A stretch of 64,000 nucleotides of DNA from Caldilineaceae bacterium (GTDB lineage Bacteria; Chloroflexota; Anaerolineae; Caldilineales; Caldilineaceae): contig JAHBVF010000036.1 of assembly GCA_019637685.1 (NCBI GenBank), forward strand, positions 1-64,000. Reading direction: 5' to 3'. The position numbers and the translations under genes are program-made. Positions 62,601-64,000 of this stretch are shown here, piece by piece (the stretch's first letter is position 1; every line of letters starts with the position of its first letter). The notes beneath the pieces are model-generated. The model searched no databases, was not told where the DNA came from, and worked only from the letters and a program-made list of their open reading frames with translations.

Positions 62601-63937
62601 GCCGCGGCAATGTAATCCTGCACCAGCTCCTGACCCAGAGGCACTGAGCCACCAAAGGTGGCAAATGCTACATTGTATTTGGTTGTATCACTGATCGGGG
62701 TCGGGCCGGACTGACCTACCCGACCACTAGCGTATGTACCACTGGTGGTGCTGGCCGCCACGTTGATATACTCGGGCGACGGATGATCACCCGTGCCCAG
62801 ATTCGGACCGGCGTTGCCGTTGGACATACTCACAAAGACACCGGCTTTGGCTGCATTGACCAGCGCGTTATCAATGGCATCAAAAGGAGCACCAACGCCG
62901 CCGGGACCACCACCCCAGGAGTTGTTGACCACATCCGCGCCATCTTTGACCATATCTTCCAGCGCCGCCACGCCTTCTGCAGTGTGGAAAGAGCCATCGT
63001 TCAAAACACTGCTGTAGAAGACCCGATAGCTCATGAGCCAGGCACCGGGGGCCACACCGCTAAAGGGCGGTAGCGTAGAACCCACGTATTCGCCGTCTGT
63101 AATTACATTACCGGCCGCGGTGCTGGACGTGTGTACGCCGTGGGACGTGCCGTTGACACCGGGCCAGGGGTTTTCGTCACCGGCTGCTGGCGGATCCCAC
63201 CAGCGGAAGTAGGCCCGGCTGGCAATAATTTTGCCATTGTTGTTGCTGGTCAGGCCCAGACCGTTGGCCGGATAGCCCGCCGGATAGCTCCAACCAGTGC
63301 CGTCAAACATGGGCGCATCCTTGTGGATGCCACCGTCAACAGAGGCAACTTTGATACCCTTGCCGGCCATGGCCTGTCCACCCAACATACCCCAGGCCAC
63401 CGGGGCATTGATCAAATGGGTGCTGGTGTAGAGCTGGGGATAGTATTTATAATCCCGATAGACGGTCTTGACACCAGGCAACCCACTCAAAACCTTCATC
63501 TCAGCCGCGCCTGCATTAAAGCCGGCATCGACGACAACGGCATTCAGCACTACCTGAAAGGTCTCCTGATTGGAGATACCATTTTCGTCGATGTAGGTGC
63601 TGACTTTGGCATTGGGCAGTGCGCGCTGCATCTGAGCCACAAACGCGGCCTGCTCGGCCTGCAACTGCTGCATATAGCTCTGGGCAACCGTCGAATTGGC
63701 ATCCAGTTTGCCATCCACCGACTGTGCGCCCACCATCTCCTTATATTGCAAGGCCAATGGAGCCGACTGCAACTCAACGATAAAACGATGGGAAACCGCG
63801 GGTTGACCGTCGGGACCATTGCCTGTGCCATCGGTCAACTCGGCAGAGGCTGCCAGCGAGAAGACAAATACTGCCGAAGCAACCAGCAGCCCGACAACAC
63901 TCATAAGCGTTAATAGACGAGAAAGCTTGTTTCTCAA
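59633..63937 (-). CDS. Large secreted S8 subtilisin-family peptidase (PA, CHRD, PKD modules)
   Basis: 1434 residues from the TTG start at 63937, which has AAGGA 8 bases upstream. The signal peptide is about 1-32 (ends AASA). An inhibitor-like propeptide (about 50-165) is followed by the S8 domain: D201 (ASVDGG), H266 (SHGVHT), S609 (SGTSMASP), interrupted by a PA domain (about 430-550). A CHRD domain (about 962-1079), a PKD domain (about 1215-1275; WDWGDGSPYTGW) and a C-terminal beta domain follow. The C-terminus is YRLVLPELRK. The gene starts 63 bases from the right edge and is complete. Confidence 0.9.
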   Translation of the reverse strand: MRNKLSRLLTLMSVVGLLVASAVFVFSLAASAELTDGTGNGPDGQPAVSHRFIVELQSAPLALQYKEMVGAQSVDGKLDANSTVAQSYMQQLQAEQAAFVAQMQRALPNAKVSTYIDENGISNQETFQVVLNAVVVDAGFNAGAAEMKVLSGLPGVKTVYRDYKYYPQLYTSTHLINAPVAWGMLGGQAMAGKGIKVASVDGGIHKDAPMFDGTGWSYPAGYPANGLGLTSNNNGKIIASRAYFRWWDPPAAGDENPWPGVNGTSHGVHTSSTAAGNVITDGEYVGSTLPPFSGVAPGAWLMSYRVFYSSVLNDGSFHTAEGVAALEDMVKDGADVVNNSWGGGPGGVGAPFDAIDNALVNAAKAGVFVSMSNGNAGPNLGTGDHPSPEYINVAASTTSGTYASGRVGQSGPTPISDTTKYNVAFATFGGSVPLGQELVQDYIAAAVISPTNTTGCTAFGSNAFQGKTAVISRGGCEFGLKALNAEQAGASFVVIYNNAGDSLINMGGGAVGDQVTIPAIFVGQTGGTSLASFAAAHPNDAKLVVDTQGFQAGATPDLIASFSSRGPSTRNSLKPDIAAPGVNIMAQGYTIGATGEARHLGYGQASGTSMASPHVAGSAALLRQKYPTWSNDAIKSALMSTSKYMDMYNFDASPAQPTDMGAGRLDVGAAMDPGVILAPPAADFGLVYTGTAKLGREIKVTNVTGQAETYNISTLYTGNGFAPTQTTSLAGVTVTPASLTLAPGETKSFTVGFDPALGTGMGINQGYIVMQGTTHKAHLPFFGRVVAGMKTADVLLIDNDGSSSLGMPNYASYYGTALDNLGYSYDYLDTDASAGSASSFVPDISVLKAYTAVLIFTGDNFYSDGSFTVPTPLTGGDMNRLNEYVQAGGKIIVMGQDASWVMGEACGDGNGSFFYGATLGGSCLQDSVSAYSLPTLPVEGHAYAPPRFFELYLDLTDVNHAVGSVVLSGLNETTPVTNSVALGTANFSYDNFTGKLAYNVEISVTDVLTLTAAHIHSGTVGTNGGVIFPTFPFTQPQVVTSTIEWNGSVTLTPEQNAQREAGGMYFNVHSTVNGGGELRGQVPSTAIKGDGAANQAYIDEMASNAWGFDPSAAPYEIDQYMPLLRYPGSLLVEDGTVAVAHRDQPTLERPGTAGQGATVFTAFGLEGVNNGVGTTSRETLLKTFWNYLMDEPTATISHTADITTSQIAVFHVNLNSNVPHAGFWAARWDWGDGSPYTGWTYGLASHHYVECGTYTVRAEVSDAYGNSTIATSQVNVTACEVPVTGTVTAGTGGQLRSDDGTFLLDFPAGAVSGNTTVSVAKQSKPSAALGGLAFAGNSIVITAKDANGNPVTTFAQPFTLVVKYQDSDWQNAGITDETNLNVYFYKDGVWSPLFPCAGCSHDTVKNEFTLKLDHLTEFAVAGVKYRLVLPELRK

Positions 63938-64000
63938 TGTACTCTTCCTTTCCGAATGTCGGCATTCCTGCCGCAATCGTCCTGTGCTGTGTTTTTCGCT

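Overview
The window looks like a chromosomal segment of a Chloroflexota bacterium, probably of the Caldilineae/Anaerolineae kind. This is an inference from several traits: GC-rich coding DNA; long secreted proteins built from beta-helix, DUF11, Calx-beta, CHRD and PKD modules; a BTAD/ATPase regulator; a pyruvate:ferredoxin oxidoreductase; frequent TTG and GTG starts with clear ribosome binding sites; and intergenic DNA full of 7- and 8-base tandem repeats. I see no rRNA, CRISPR array, prophage or intact transposase. There is one tRNA (Arg, TCT) and one SAM-I riboswitch.

Layout. 1-2.2 kb: a type I restriction specificity gene with a duplicated 3' fragment behind it, then tRNA-Arg. 2.2-9.7 kb, all minus: a TPR membrane protein, a metallo-beta-lactamase-fold hydrolase, a three-gene membrane operon (DUF4350, DUF4129, multi-pass protein), an enolase-superfamily epimerase and a P-loop protein. 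10-15.4 kb, plus: a secreted nuclease, a phosphoribosyltransferase and a BTAD regulator. 15.5-17.3 kb, minus: a Nudix hydrolase carrying an in-frame palindrome, and an E1-beta dehydrogenase subunit. 17.4-28.5 kb, plus: two secreted beta-helix proteins, one of 3056 residues. 28.5-33.6 kb, mostly minus: a MITE-like element, a DsbA-like protein, a DUF4377/META lipoprotein, DinB, and a small cluster holding an immunity-like protein, a 70-residue protein and an AT-richer HNH-like protein. 33.7-37.5 kb, minus: pyruvate:ferredoxin oxidoreductase split into two genes. 37.6-41.5 kb, plus: SAM riboswitch, PLP sulfur-amino-acid enzyme, AttH/CrtC-like lipoprotein and alpha/beta hydrolase. 41.9-46 kb, plus: response regulator, triple-PDZ Met-rich protein and histidine kinase. 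46-51.3 kb, minus: NamZ-like muramidase, two small membrane proteins, a Nudix hydrolase, GNAT and dynamin-like GTPase. 51.5 kb to the end: isochorismatase-like hydrolase (+), HPF, ComF, Flp pilin and NarL-type regulator (all -), a coiled-coil zinc-ribbon protein (+), and two subtilases (-) running to the right edge.

The most interesting points are: (1) the large secreted proteins all end in a short hydrophobic-Pro motif (AFLPQTRK, LFLPMVGR, LVLPELRK, LFIPQVWG..., AFVPKE) with no following membrane anchor, which could be an undescribed C-terminal sorting signal; (2) the regulator / Met-rich PDZ / kinase cassette, which could be a metal- or oxidation-sensing envelope system; (3) several families of dispersed tandem and palindromic repeats, one of which is translated in frame inside a Nudix enzyme; and (4) a 134-bp MITE-like element. 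The functions of these four are hypotheses.
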